From: Deltaproteobacteria bacterium
GTDB lineage: Bacteria > Myxococcota_A > UBA9042 > DTJE01
Assembly: GCA_029547805.1 (NCBI GenBank)
Contig: JAKPOP010000014.1
Location: 1-64,000 of the forward strand
DNA length: 64,000 nt
Direction of reading: 5' to 3'
The translations under genes were made by a program, and so were the position numbers. Positions 41,716-50,339 of this stretch are shown one piece after another (within the stretch, counting starts at the first letter, position 1; the number at the start of each line of letters is the position of its first letter). The notes under the pieces were generated by a model. The model was not told the origin of the DNA. It did not search any database and worked only from the letters and a program-made list of their open reading frames with translations.

Positions 41716-43146
41716 ATGTTCTCGACGGTCCGGGAGTTGCTGGCCTACTTGCGCAAGGAGGAGGTCCGGACGGTGGACCTCAAGTTCACCGCCCTCTCGG
41801 GCCGCCTCCACCACGTCAGCCTGCCCGCCTCTCGCTTCGACGACTCGGTCTTCGAGGACGGCGTGGGCTTCGACGGGTCCAACATGCCCGGATTCAAGGG
41901 AGTCGAGTGCGGGGACATGGTGCTGGTTCCAGATCCCACCACCGCCTTCCTGGACCCCTTCTTTTCCGACAAGACCCTGTCGCTGATCTGCGACGTGGCC
42001 GAAGCCGGGACCCTGGCCCCCTTCCCCCGGGACCCCCGGGGCATCCTGCGGCGGGCCGTGGAGGCCCTCGGGACGTCGGGCCTCGCAGACGAGGCGCTCT
42101 TCGGGCCGGAGTTCGAGTTCTACCTGCTGGATCAGGCCCTCTTCGAGAACGGGGTCTGCGTCTCCCAGGCCGTGTTCGGGTCCCGGGAAGGACGCATCCC
42201 CGGCTGCGAGGAGTTCCGCCAGCCCCAGTCGCTGCCCCTGAAGGGAGGCTACCACGCCGCACCGCCCCAGGACGCCTTCTTCAACATCCGGAACGAAATG
42301 GCGCTGCTGCTGGAGGAGGCGGGGGTGGACGTCCGGTACCACCACCACGAGGTCGGCAGCCCGGGACAGCAGGAGATCGAGGTCCACCTGGGGACGCCGC
42401 TGCGGATGGGCGACGTGGCCCTGATGGTCAAGTACTTCGTCAAGATGGTGGCCCGGCGCCATGACCTGGTGGCGACCTTCATGCCCAAGCCCTTCTTCGG
42501 GGAGGCGGGCAGCGGGATGCACTTCCACCAGCACCTGTTCCTGGAGGGACGCCCCCTCTTCGACGACCCCGCCGGGTATGGCGGCCTCTCCCGGACGGCC
42601 CTGGCCTACATCGCTGGCCTGCTGGAACACGGCCCTGCAGTGATGGCCTGGACCAATCCCTCGACGAACTCCTTCCGCCGGCTGGTTCCGGGCTTCGAGG
42701 CGCCGATCAACGCCTTCTTCAGCCTGGGCAACCGGAGCGCCGCGATCCGCATCCCCAAGTACACCCGGAGGCCCCAGGACCGCCGGATCGAGTTCCGGAC
42801 GCCCGATGCCACCTGCAACCCCTACCTGGCGATGGCGGCCCAGATTCTCGCCGGACTGGACGGCATGCGCCGGGAACTGGACCCCTCGACGCTGGGCTTC
42901 GGCCCCTTCGACGAGGACGTCTTCGCAATGCCGGAGGCCGAACGTCGTCGCCTGATCCGGTCCCTGCCGGGGTCCCTGGAGGCGGTCCTGGAGGCCCTGG
43001 AGGCCGACCACGGGTTCCTGACGGAACCGGGGGTCTTCACCGAGCCGTTGATCACCGACTGGGTGCGGATCCTGCGGGAACGGGAGTGCCGGGCCATGCG
43101 GCAGCGGCCCCACCCCTACGAGGTGGAACTGCACCTGGACTGCTGA
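41716..43146 (+). CDS. glnA: Glutamine synthetase, type I
   Basis: A 476-residue GSI enzyme making glutamine from glutamate, ammonia and ATP. The N-terminal Ig-like domain has VGFDGSNMPGFKGVECGDMV. The catalytic domain shows FGPEFEFYLLD, GSPGQQEIEVHLGT, KPFFGEAGSGMHFHQHLF, and NPSTNSFRRLVPGFEAP with NRSAAIRIP. The adenylylation-site Tyr of the beta subclass (NLYDLP in E. coli) is Phe403 here (DVFAMP), so GlnE-type adenylylation at that position is not possible. ATG 41716 has AAGGAGG 6 bases upstream; the GTG at 41659 would add 19 residues not seen in the family. A 13-base hairpin (41690-41702) lies in the leader. Confidence 0.95.
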   Translation: MFSTVRELLAYLRKEEVRTVDLKFTALSGRLHHVSLPASRFDDSVFEDGVGFDGSNMPGFKGVECGDMVLVPDPTTAFLDPFFSDKTLSLICDVAEAGTLAPFPRDPRGILRRAVEALGTSGLADEALFGPEFEFYLLDQALFENGVCVSQAVFGSREGRIPGCEEFRQPQSLPLKGGYHAAPPQDAFFNIRNEMALLLEEAGVDVRYHHHEVGSPGQQEIEVHLGTPLRMGDVALMVKYFVKMVARRHDLVATFMPKPFFGEAGSGMHFHQHLFLEGRPLFDDPAGYGGLSRTALAYIAGLLEHGPAVMAWTNPSTNSFRRLVPGFEAPINAFFSLGNRSAAIRIPKYTRRPQDRRIEFRTPDATCNPYLAMAAQILAGLDGMRRELDPSTLGFGPFDEDVFAMPEAERRRLIRSLPGSLEAVLEALEADHGFLTEPGVFTEPLITDWVRILRERECRAMRQRPHPYEVELHLDC

Positions 43147-43151
43147 ACCGG

Positions 43152-43181
43152 TTGACAAGACCCCTCTCCGTCCGGTACAAA
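43152..43181 (+). promoter_or_regulatory. Promoter of tRNA-Cys
   Basis: TTGACA (43152-43157) and TACAAA (43176-43181) are separated by 18 bases, 22 bases before tRNA-Cys. It lies 6 bases beyond the glnA stop. Confidence 0.6.
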
Positions 43182-43203
43182 TGCCCTGCGTTTCGTCGCC
43201 CCT

Positions 43204-43277
43204 GGCGCCATAGCCAAGCGGTAAGGCAGAGGTCTGCAAAACCTCCATCCCCGGTTCAAATCCGGGTGGCGCCTCCA
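43204..43277 (+). tRNA. tRNA-Cys (anticodon GCA)
   Basis: A 74-base cloverleaf with encoded CCA. The acceptor GGCGCCA pairs with TGGCGCC, the discriminator is U (required by CysRS), and the anticodon loop is CTGCAAA with anticodon GCA. The T loop is GGTTCAAATCC. The bases 43278-43448, up to the kinase gene, show nothing else. Confidence 0.97.
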
Positions 43278-43448
43278 GGACCCCCCGTCATCCCCGCCCC
43301 CGCTCCCGAGTCCCTCCTGCGGCGACCCGTGACATGGCGCCGGAGAGAGAGCGACGCCCATTCCCGCGTCCAGGGGAGGCTGGACCCGTGGCCGCGGGTT
43401 CCGATCCACCGAGCGACCTGCTAGGATCGGCCGGAAGGAGGCGACCCG

Positions 43449-44765
43449 ATGGGCGAAAGGCAGCGCTACCGGATCATCGAGAAGATCGACTCGGGGGGCA
43501 TGGCCGAGATCTACAAGGCCGTCGCCATCACCCTGGACGGCTTCGAAAAGCCGGTGGCCATCAAGCGCATCCTCCCCTCCCTCTGCAACCAGCCGAAGTT
43601 CGTCAACATGTTCCTGGACGAGGCCCGGCTGGCCATGCACCTGAACCACGCGAACATCGTGCAGGTCTTCGACGTCGGCCGGGCCCAGGGCACCTACTTC
43701 ATCGTGATGGAACTGATCGAGGGCTTCAACCTGCGCCGGGTCTTCCAGCGCCTCTCGGAGGTGGGCCAGCGCTTCCCGGTTCCCATCGCCCTCTTCGTGG
43801 TCACCGAGATGCTCAAGGGCCTCGCTCACGCCCACGAGCGCCGGGACGCCAACGGCAACCCCCTCGGGATCGTCCACCGGGACGTGTCACCGCCCAACGT
43901 GCTGATCTCCCGGGCCGGCGAGGTGAAGGTGACGGACTTCGGTCTGGCGAAGGCCATCACCCAGGCGGAACTCACGGACCCGGGGATCGTGAAGGGGAAG
44001 TTCAGCTACCTGTCCCCGGAGGCCATCGATGGCCGGGCCGTGGACCACCGGGCCGACCTCTTCAGCGCCGGGGTGGTGCTGTGGGAACTGCTGGCGAACC
44101 GGCGTCTCTTCCTGGGCAAGACCGAGATGGAGACCGTGGACCTGGTCCAGAAGGCCGAGGTCCCCTCCCTGACCCTTCTGAACCCCGACGTCCCGGAGGA
44201 ACTGGAACGGCTGGTGCTCAAGAGCCTGGCCCGGGACCCCCGGAAGCGCTACCACAGCGCCCGGGAGATGGGCGATTCGCTGATGGCCTTCCTCTTCCAG
44301 GAGGGTCTCAAGGTCACCTCCTACGACCTGACCGAGTTCCTGCGGAGCATCTTCGAGGCCCAGGCCGTGGAGGCCGAGGGGCTCAACCAGGAGCGGATCA
44401 GCCTGCTGATCTCCGACGAGATCCTGAGCCTGTCGATGATGCGCTATGCGGGCCAGCCGCTGCCCATCGAGGGCAGCACCCCCATCCGGCTGGAGACCCT
44501 GAACCGGCTCGGGGGGGGGCACCTCTCCTCGGAGGACCTCCGGGGACAGGCGACCCGGATCGGCGACGGATCGGCCCTTCCCCGGACCCAGGGAACCCCC
44601 CTGGTGGAGATGCTGGAGGGCCGGGAGACGATGGCGATGACGGCGCTGCAGCCCCGGGCGCGGCAGCGCGGTCCGTGGCTGTGGGTGGGAATCGGCGGAC
44701 TGCTCCTGCTGGGCGCCCTCGCGGCCGCCGGATGGTTCCTCCTCGGTCCCGGAGGTGGGGGATGA
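43449..44765 (+). CDS. Hanks-type Ser/Thr protein kinase with C-terminal TM segment
   Basis: A 438-residue kinase. The N-lobe has IDSGGMAEIYKA (Gly-rich loop) and PVAIKRIL (catalytic Lys). The C-lobe has HRDVSPPNVLIS (catalytic Asp; the usual Lys of HRDLKP is Ser, as in many myxobacterial kinases), VTDFGLAKA and YLSPEA. From about residue 290 there is a low-complexity linker, and the C-terminus has one TM helix (WLWVGIGGLLLLGALAAAGWFL), so it is anchored in the inner membrane with the kinase in the cytoplasm. ATG 43449 follows a GGAGG. Its stop overlaps the start of a lipoprotein gene, a possible sensor or substrate. Confidence 0.93.
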   Translation: MGERQRYRIIEKIDSGGMAEIYKAVAITLDGFEKPVAIKRILPSLCNQPKFVNMFLDEARLAMHLNHANIVQVFDVGRAQGTYFIVMELIEGFNLRRVFQRLSEVGQRFPVPIALFVVTEMLKGLAHAHERRDANGNPLGIVHRDVSPPNVLISRAGEVKVTDFGLAKAITQAELTDPGIVKGKFSYLSPEAIDGRAVDHRADLFSAGVVLWELLANRRLFLGKTEMETVDLVQKAEVPSLTLLNPDVPEELERLVLKSLARDPRKRYHSAREMGDSLMAFLFQEGLKVTSYDLTEFLRSIFEAQAVEAEGLNQERISLLISDEILSLSMMRYAGQPLPIEGSTPIRLETLNRLGGGHLSSEDLRGQATRIGDGSALPRTQGTPLVEMLEGRETMAMTALQPRARQRGPWLWVGIGGLLLLGALAAAGWFLLGPGGGG

Positions 44766-45265
44766 AAAGGTCGGTTCCGCGGTTCGAGGTCGTGATCGGG
44801 TTGATGCTGACCCTCGGGGGATGCGATTCCTCGTCGGGAGACCCGGGCGACCCGGGCGACCCGGGGACCTCCCGGCCCGATGTCGGGGACATCGCGACCA
44901 CGTCGGACGAGGCCGAGGGGGAGGACCCGGGGGCCTACGTGGTCCCGAACCCGTCGGGGAAGGGCCACGGCGAGCCGTGCCAGCAGGACGCCGAGTGCCA
45001 GTTCCTGCGATGCATCGCGGCCCCGACCGTGACCGGGGGGCAGTTCCGAATCTGCAGCAAGGACTGCGCCTCGGGGCCCTTCGCCGCCTGCACGCTCGAG
45101 GGTCCCGACTACCTGTGCCTCCGGACCTCCCCGTCGGCGGGCAACGACATCGTCTCGTTCTGCGGGCAACTGTGCAGCGATGCGGGCCAGTGCCCCCCGG
45201 AATACGGCGACTGCCGGGTGGTGGTCGGGGCCCAGAAGACCTGCGCGGTGCCCGCGGTCCCCTGA
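44762..45265 (+). CDS. Cys-rich lipoprotein coupled to the kinase
   Basis: A 167-residue lipoprotein with lipobox LGGC and an acidic Asp/Pro tether (GDPGDPGDPGTSRPDVGD). The mature C-terminal 110 residues have about 10 Cys in the spacing CQQDAEC, CSKDC, CGQLCSDAGQC. Its ATG lies within the kinase stop codon (ATGA), implying coupled translation. The Cys spacing suggests disulfide-bonded repeats like those in many myxobacterial surface lipoproteins. Function unknown; an association with the kinase as an outer sensor is speculative. Confidence 0.75.
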   Translation: MKRSVPRFEVVIGLMLTLGGCDSSSGDPGDPGDPGTSRPDVGDIATTSDEAEGEDPGAYVVPNPSGKGHGEPCQQDAECQFLRCIAAPTVTGGQFRICSKDCASGPFAACTLEGPDYLCLRTSPSAGNDIVSFCGQLCSDAGQCPPEYGDCRVVVGAQKTCAVPAVP

Positions 45266-45318
45266 ACCCATGATCCCACCGGCGTGCCTGCCCTGCCTGC
45301 CACCTCCCGGCGTGCCGG

Positions 45319-46818
45319 TCAGTCGTTGAAGATGTAGTCGTACCAGAAGCGCTTGCTGCGGTCCGCGGTCAGGTCCACGTGGATGTGCTTGACCTGGGTG
45401 TACTCCAGCAGGCCGTGGGGCCCCAGTTCCCGCCCCACCCCCGACTGCTTGTATCCCCCGAAGGGCGCCAGGGCGTTGAGCAGGTGGTAGTCGTTGATCC
45501 AGACGGTCCCGGTCCGGATGCGCTTCGCGATGTCGATGGCCCGGGGCACGTCCCGGCTGAAGACGGCCCCTCCCAGGCCGTAGATGCTGTCGTTGGCCAT
45601 CCGGATGGCGTCGTCCACGTCCTCGTAGCGAATCACCGAGAGGACCGGCCCGAAGATCTCCTCCTGGGCGATGCGCATCCGGTTGTCCACCTGGTCGAAG
45701 ACCGTCGGCTCCACGAAATGGCCCCGATCCAGGTGGGGAGGCCTTCGCCCGCCGCAGAGCATCCGGGCCCCCTCCTGGCGACCGGCCTCGATGTAGCCCA
45801 TCACGGTGTTCCACTGGGCCCGGGAGACGACCGGTCCCATGGTCGTGTCGAAGTCCTGGGGATCCCCGACCCGGATATGGCCGATGCGTTCCAGCATCCG
45901 GGCCACGAAGGTGTCGTAGATGGCCGCGGGGACGAAGCACCGGGTGCCCGACTCGCAGACCTGCCCGGCATGGAAGAAGGTCCCGAAGAGGGCCCCGTCC
46001 ACCGCCAGGTCCAGATCCGCGTCCTCCAGGACCAGCGTGGGGGACTTCCCGCCGAGTTCCAGGGTGACCTTCTTCACCGTGTCGGCGGCCATCCGCATCA
46101 CCTGACGGCCCGTCTCGGTGCTGCCGGTCAGGGCGACCTTGTCCACCATCGGGTTCGTGCAGAGTTCGGGCCCGATGACGCCCCCGGACCCGGTCAGGAG
46201 GTTGAAGACTCCCGGCGGCAGGTCCGCCTCGGCAATCACCTTCGCCATCTCCAGGGCCGAGAGGGGGGTGTCCGTGGCGGGTTTGAGCACCGCGGTGTTG
46301 CCCATGATCAGGGCCGGGGCCGTCTTCCAGACGGCCATCAGGAAGGGGAAGTTCCAGGGGATGATCCCGGCGCAGACCCCGATGGGCTCCCGGTTCACGA
46401 AGTTCCACGAGACGTAGGGAAAGTCGATCCAGGGAAGGGGCTCGTAGGTGGGAAGCCGGGCCCCCAGGTCCACGAGCAGCCGGAAGTGCTCGATGCCCAG
46501 CGGGATGTCCATCAGGGTGGTCTTTCGGATCGTGGCCCCCGAGTCCCGGGACTCCAGGTCCGCCAGTTCCGCCTGCCGGGCCATCAGCCCCTCGACCACC
46601 CGCATGAGGGCGGCGGCACGGTCCTTCGGGGACATCGACGGCCAGGGTCCTTCGTCGAAGGCCTTCCGGGCCGCGGCGATGGCCCGGCGGGCATCCTCCA
46701 CCGTGGCGACCGGGACCTCGGCGATGGGCTCCTCGGTGGCCGGGTTGAAGGTCTCCCGGACCGCGCCGTCGCTGGCGTCGCAGAACTGCCCGTCGATGAA
46801 CAGCCGGTAGCGCTCCAT
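45319..46818 (-). CDS. Aldehyde dehydrogenase
   Basis: A 499-residue NAD(P)-dependent aldehyde dehydrogenase. Seen: the catalytic Glu motif LELGGKSPTLV, the catalytic Cys motif FHAGQVCESGTRCFVP, and the NAD-binding segment IIPWNFPFLMAVWKTAPAL then GNTAVLKPATDTPLS. The family includes betaine-, 4-hydroxymuconic- and other aldehyde dehydrogenases; the substrate is not clear. ATG 46818 (MERYRLFIDG) has GGAGG 6 bases upstream and matches the normal N-terminus; a start at 46845 is less likely. No neighbour suggests a pathway. Confidence 0.93.
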   Translation of the reverse strand: MERYRLFIDGQFCDASDGAVRETFNPATEEPIAEVPVATVEDARRAIAAARKAFDEGPWPSMSPKDRAAALMRVVEGLMARQAELADLESRDSGATIRKTTLMDIPLGIEHFRLLVDLGARLPTYEPLPWIDFPYVSWNFVNREPIGVCAGIIPWNFPFLMAVWKTAPALIMGNTAVLKPATDTPLSALEMAKVIAEADLPPGVFNLLTGSGGVIGPELCTNPMVDKVALTGSTETGRQVMRMAADTVKKVTLELGGKSPTLVLEDADLDLAVDGALFGTFFHAGQVCESGTRCFVPAAIYDTFVARMLERIGHIRVGDPQDFDTTMGPVVSRAQWNTVMGYIEAGRQEGARMLCGGRRPPHLDRGHFVEPTVFDQVDNRMRIAQEEIFGPVLSVIRYEDVDDAIRMANDSIYGLGGAVFSRDVPRAIDIAKRIRTGTVWINDYHLLNALAPFGGYKQSGVGRELGPHGLLEYTQVKHIHVDLTADRSKRFWYDYIFND

Positions 46819-46927
46819 GGGGGTCCTCCAGACAGGGGACTTCATTCTACCGGGTGTCGATGCCCCTGGACAGGCCCCGATTCACCGCCGCGTCCAGCCA
46901 GGTGGGGGACTGGATGCCGGAAGGGCC

Positions 46928-46955
46928 TTGACGCGTCGCGTTACCGCGTTATCTT
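46928..46955 (+). promoter_or_regulatory. Promoter of the patatin-tsaD-lipoprotein-rsmA run
   Basis: TTGACG (46928-46933) and TATCTT (46950-46955) are separated by 16 bases, 27 bases before the patatin start. Confidence 0.55.
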
Positions 46956-46981
46956 GAGGGCGGTCTGTCCGGGAGGTCGGC

Positions 46982-47983
46982 ATGAGACCGAATTCTGACC
47001 AGAGACCGCGAATCGGCGTGGCCCTGGGGGGCGGGGCCGCCCGGGGGTGGGCCCACCTGGGGGTCGTTCGGGCCCTCCAGGAGGAGGGCGTGGAGCCCTG
47101 GTGCGTCGCGGGGACCAGCATCGGGTCCTTCATCGCCGCGGCGTGGATCAGCGGAAGCCTGGATCGACTGACCCGGGAGGTGCTGGACCTGAACCTCCGA
47201 CACCTGCTGCCCTTCCTCCGGGTGCACCTCTCCCGGGCGGGCCTGATCGACGGGAGGAGCCTGGAACCCCTGATCCGGCAGTTCGTGACGGCCGAGCGCT
47301 TCGAGGACCTGCCGCGACCCCTGGCGATGAACGCCACCGACCTCCTGCAGGGAGAGGAGGTGCTGATCCGGGAGGGCGACCTCCTGTCGGGCATCCTGGC
47401 GAGCACGGCGGTTCCGGGGCTCTTCAGCCCCGTGGAGCGGGACGGGAGACTTCTGGTGGACGGCGGGCTCGTGAACCCGATCCCGGTGTCCCTGGCCCGG
47501 GAAATGGGGGCCGAGGTGGTCCTCGCGGTGGACATCAACCATTTCGTGGTCCAGGACGGTCCCTGGCAACGCCGGGAGGATTCCCGGGACGCAGAAGGGG
47601 ATCCCCTGACCGACGGGGGGGCCACCGACGGGGAACCGGACCGGAAGGCCCTCTGGCCCGAGTGGATGCGCCGGTGGCTCCCCTCGACCCGGTCCCCAGG
47701 CGGGGACACGCCCCCGCTTCGCCGACCGGGGCTGCGGGACACGCTCTGGATGGGCATCGCCATCGGGGAGGTGGCCATCGGGAACCTCCGGGTGCGACTG
47801 GATCGCCCGGAGGTGCTGGTCCGCCCCCGGGTCGGCCAGATCCCATTCCTCGATTTCAGCCGGGGCCAGGAGGCCATCGAGGCGGGATACGAGGCAACCC
47901 GGGAGGTCCTCCGCGACCCGTCGGCCCGGGCCACGCTGGGGCTGGCCCCCCGGGAGGATTTCGGGGTACCCTCGGCTCCATGA
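46982..47983 (+). CDS. Patatin-like phospholipase
   Basis: A 333-residue patatin-family acyl hydrolase. Seen: the oxyanion motif GGGAARGWAHLG near residues 17-28, the nucleophile motif GTSIG (Ser about 48), and the catalytic Asp motif LLVDGGLVNP. It belongs to the bacterial RssA/YlbK-like group. A 60-residue low-complexity, Asp/Pro-rich insert (about 195-255) divides the C-terminal part. Cytoplasmic or membrane-associated; the substrate is unknown. Its stop overlaps the tsaD start (ATGA). GGGAGG lies 6 bases before ATG 46982. Confidence 0.92.
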   Translation: MRPNSDQRPRIGVALGGGAARGWAHLGVVRALQEEGVEPWCVAGTSIGSFIAAAWISGSLDRLTREVLDLNLRHLLPFLRVHLSRAGLIDGRSLEPLIRQFVTAERFEDLPRPLAMNATDLLQGEEVLIREGDLLSGILASTAVPGLFSPVERDGRLLVDGGLVNPIPVSLAREMGAEVVLAVDINHFVVQDGPWQRREDSRDAEGDPLTDGGATDGEPDRKALWPEWMRRWLPSTRSPGGDTPPLRRPGLRDTLWMGIAIGEVAIGNLRVRLDRPEVLVRPRVGQIPFLDFSRGQEAIEAGYEATREVLRDPSARATLGLAPREDFGVPSAP

Positions 47984-49008
47984 GGGTCCTGGGAATCGAG
48001 ACCTCCTGTGACGAGACGGCGGCGGCGGTGGTCGAGGACGGCCGCCGGGTCCGAAGCAACGTGATCCACTCCCAGGTGGCCATCCACGCCCCCTTCCGGG
48101 GAGTGGTGCCGGAGGTGGCCTCCCGAGACCACCTGCGACAGATCGTCCCGGTGGTGGACCGGGCCCTCCGGGAGGCCGGCACGCCGCTGGACCAGGTGGA
48201 CGGGATCGCCGTGACCCTGGGCCCGGGCCTGATCGGGTCGCTGCTGGTGGGCATCCAGTTCGCGAAGGGACTGGCCCTGGCCACCGGGAAGCCACTGGTC
48301 GGGATCGATCACCTGGAGGCCCACGTGATGGCCTCCTTCCTGGTGCCGGACCGGGAACCGCCGGCGTTCCCCCATCTGGCACTGGCGGTCTCCGGGGGCC
48401 ATACGAGCCTCTACCGGGTCGCGGCCCCCGGCCGGCTCGAACGACTGGGAAAGACCCGGGACGACGCCGCCGGCGAGGCTTTTGACAAGGCGGCCGCGAT
48501 GCTGGGACTCCCCTATCCCGGGGGCGTCTCCATCGAGCGGGCCGCCGAGGGACACCGGACGGACGCGGTGACCCTGCCCCGGCCCTTCCTGAAGGAGGGC
48601 CTGGAGATGTCCTTCTCGGGGCTCAAGACGGCCCTGCGACGACACCTGGAGATGCTCCGGCATCCCCCGGACCCCCAGGAGACGGGGGAGATCGCCGCGG
48701 CGTTCCAGGAGGCGGTCGTGGACGTGCTGGTCACCAAGACCTGCCGGGCCGCCCAGGAGACCGGGGTGCAGGAGGTGGTGCTGGCCGGGGGCGTCTCGGC
48801 CAACCGGCGACTCCGGGAGCGGATGGCCGAGGCCCTGGAACGGGAGGGGCGACGCATTCACCTGCTGCCCCTCTCCCTCTGCACGGACAACGCGGCGATG
48901 ATCGCCGGCCTGGGAACCCGGTATCTGTTCGGGGACCTGGCAGGGGCCCAGGCCCCCCGGGGCCTGGAGATGGAGCCCTATACCCGCGCCGGTGGAGGCA
49001 CCCGATGA
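47980..49008 (+). CDS. tsaD: tRNA threonylcarbamoyladenosine transferase
   Basis: A 342-residue ASKHA-fold enzyme that transfers the threonylcarbamoyl group to A37 of ANN-decoding tRNAs, with TsaB and TsaE. Seen: MRVLGIETSCDETAAAVVED, the metal-binding HLEAHVMASF (His-x3-His), LALAVSGGHTSLYRV, DDAAGEAFDK, and the late GGVSANRRLRERM. The length is right. The start at ATG 47980 overlaps the patatin stop, and its own stop overlaps the next gene. tsaB/tsaE are not in the window. Confidence 0.96.
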   Translation: MRVLGIETSCDETAAAVVEDGRRVRSNVIHSQVAIHAPFRGVVPEVASRDHLRQIVPVVDRALREAGTPLDQVDGIAVTLGPGLIGSLLVGIQFAKGLALATGKPLVGIDHLEAHVMASFLVPDREPPAFPHLALAVSGGHTSLYRVAAPGRLERLGKTRDDAAGEAFDKAAAMLGLPYPGGVSIERAAEGHRTDAVTLPRPFLKEGLEMSFSGLKTALRRHLEMLRHPPDPQETGEIAAAFQEAVVDVLVTKTCRAAQETGVQEVVLAGGVSANRRLRERMAEALEREGRRIHLLPLSLCTDNAAMIAGLGTRYLFGDLAGAQAPRGLEMEPYTRAGGGTR

Positions 49009-50339
49009 GGACGTGGGCCCTGGGATGGATCGTGCTGACGGCGGGATGCAGCGTGGCCCCGACAACGGACCTGGGATGGGACCCCGGGACCCCGGAGGAG
49101 GCGACGGATGCCCCGAAGGACCTCCTGGAGGCCGAGGGGCCCGAGGACGTCGCGCCGGCGGAGTCCCGGGAGACCGGGGAGGTCGAAGCGTGCCCAGGAG
49201 GAATCCGCCCCTGGCAGTGCCTGGTCCCCGGAGACTGCCCCCCAGGGTCCTCGTGCTCCGGGCCGGCCTCCTGTCTGACGGAGTCCTGCCCGGGCGGCTG
49301 CCCGGACATCGGCGGGAAGGGCCCCGGAGTCCCGGGGGTCTGCCTCTGGGCACCCACGGCGACCCTCTGCTCCGCCACGCAGCGCTGCCCCGCGGGCACC
49401 GGCTGCCTGCCGGCCGGGGTCCCGGACCTGGGAGTCTGCCGCGCCCTGCCCCCGGTGAGCGGGGCATGCTGGAGCGACCTGGACTGTCCGACCACGATGG
49501 GCTGCATCGGCGAGATTCGCTGTCCAGTGACCCGCTGGACCACCTGCGTGGACCATCCGGGACTGTGCCTCCCCCGGCCGGGGCCACCGGCCTGCCTGGA
49601 GGATGAGGACTGCCCGGAGACCGAGTGGTGCGAGGGGGCGATCCTCTGCGCCCTCGGAGACCCCGCCTGCGCCGACCGGCCCGGGACCTGCCGTTCCGGC
49701 CCTGCCCCCGGCTGCACCGGGAACGCCGACTGCAGCGGCGGTTCCGAGGGCCCGGTCTGCATCGCAGTGGCCTCGGGGGGGACGGGCTACTGCTCTCCGG
49801 GGGCCGGGCTGCGGGAGGGGGAGTGCTGGCAGGACGGCGAGTCCTGGTGCGGGGAGGAGGCACCGGCATGCCCCGGCGCGGCCCCCTGTCCCCCAGGCCG
49901 TCGTTGCCGGGCCGCAGGAATGCATGGAGGCATCTGCGCGGCCTTTCCTCCCCCCGGCGAGGAGGGGGTCCGGATCGACGTGCTGCGAAAGGACGACCCG
50001 AACACGGTGCTGTTCATTCGGAACGAGGGATCGCAGGCCATCTTCATCCCGACCTGCGACACCCTGCTGATGGAGACCCAGAAGGACGGGGCGTGGCCCC
50101 AGGACGGGTCCTTCACCGGCACCGCCCAGGACGTCCTCTGTGGGGGCCAGGGGGTTCCCAGCGCCCTCCGAATCCCATCGGGAGGCGCCCGGGTGCTCCA
50201 GGGCCTGGAGGTGTATCTGCCGTTGCCCGCCTGGAAGCGGATGGTGCTCCAGTTCCGGATGGGATGCGACGGCCGGGATCCCGAGGGCGGGGTCTGCACG
50301 GAGAAGGAGCGGGTGGCCTACTCCGAGGCGTTCCAGTGA
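49005..50339 (+). CDS. Cys-rich lipoprotein of unknown function
   Basis: A 444-residue lipoprotein with lipobox LTAGC at about residue 15. An acidic Asp/Pro/Glu tether follows (to residue 60). Residues 60-310 hold about 36 Cys in repeated short modules (CLEDEDCPETEWCEGAI-type), resembling the Cys-rich repeat regions of myxobacterial surface proteins. The C-terminal 130 residues form a beta-rich domain (VDVLRKDDPNTVLFIRNEGS) without Cys repeats. Its ATG overlaps the tsaD stop (ATGA) and its stop overlaps the rsmA GTG, so it lies inside a housekeeping run. Confidence 0.8.
   Translation: MRTWALGWIVLTAGCSVAPTTDLGWDPGTPEEATDAPKDLLEAEGPEDVAPAESRETGEVEACPGGIRPWQCLVPGDCPPGSSCSGPASCLTESCPGGCPDIGGKGPGVPGVCLWAPTATLCSATQRCPAGTGCLPAGVPDLGVCRALPPVSGACWSDLDCPTTMGCIGEIRCPVTRWTTCVDHPGLCLPRPGPPACLEDEDCPETEWCEGAILCALGDPACADRPGTCRSGPAPGCTGNADCSGGSEGPVCIAVASGGTGYCSPGAGLREGECWQDGESWCGEEAPACPGAAPCPPGRRCRAAGMHGGICAAFPPPGEEGVRIDVLRKDDPNTVLFIRNEGSQAIFIPTCDTLLMETQKDGAWPQDGSFTGTAQDVLCGGQGVPSALRIPSGGARVLQGLEVYLPLPAWKRMVLQFRMGCDGRDPEGGVCTEKERVAYSEAFQ

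Noticed and set aside
39247-43248. A 1333-codon minus-strand frame over tpiA, secG and glnA
   Set aside because: Antisense to four genes with clear family motifs.
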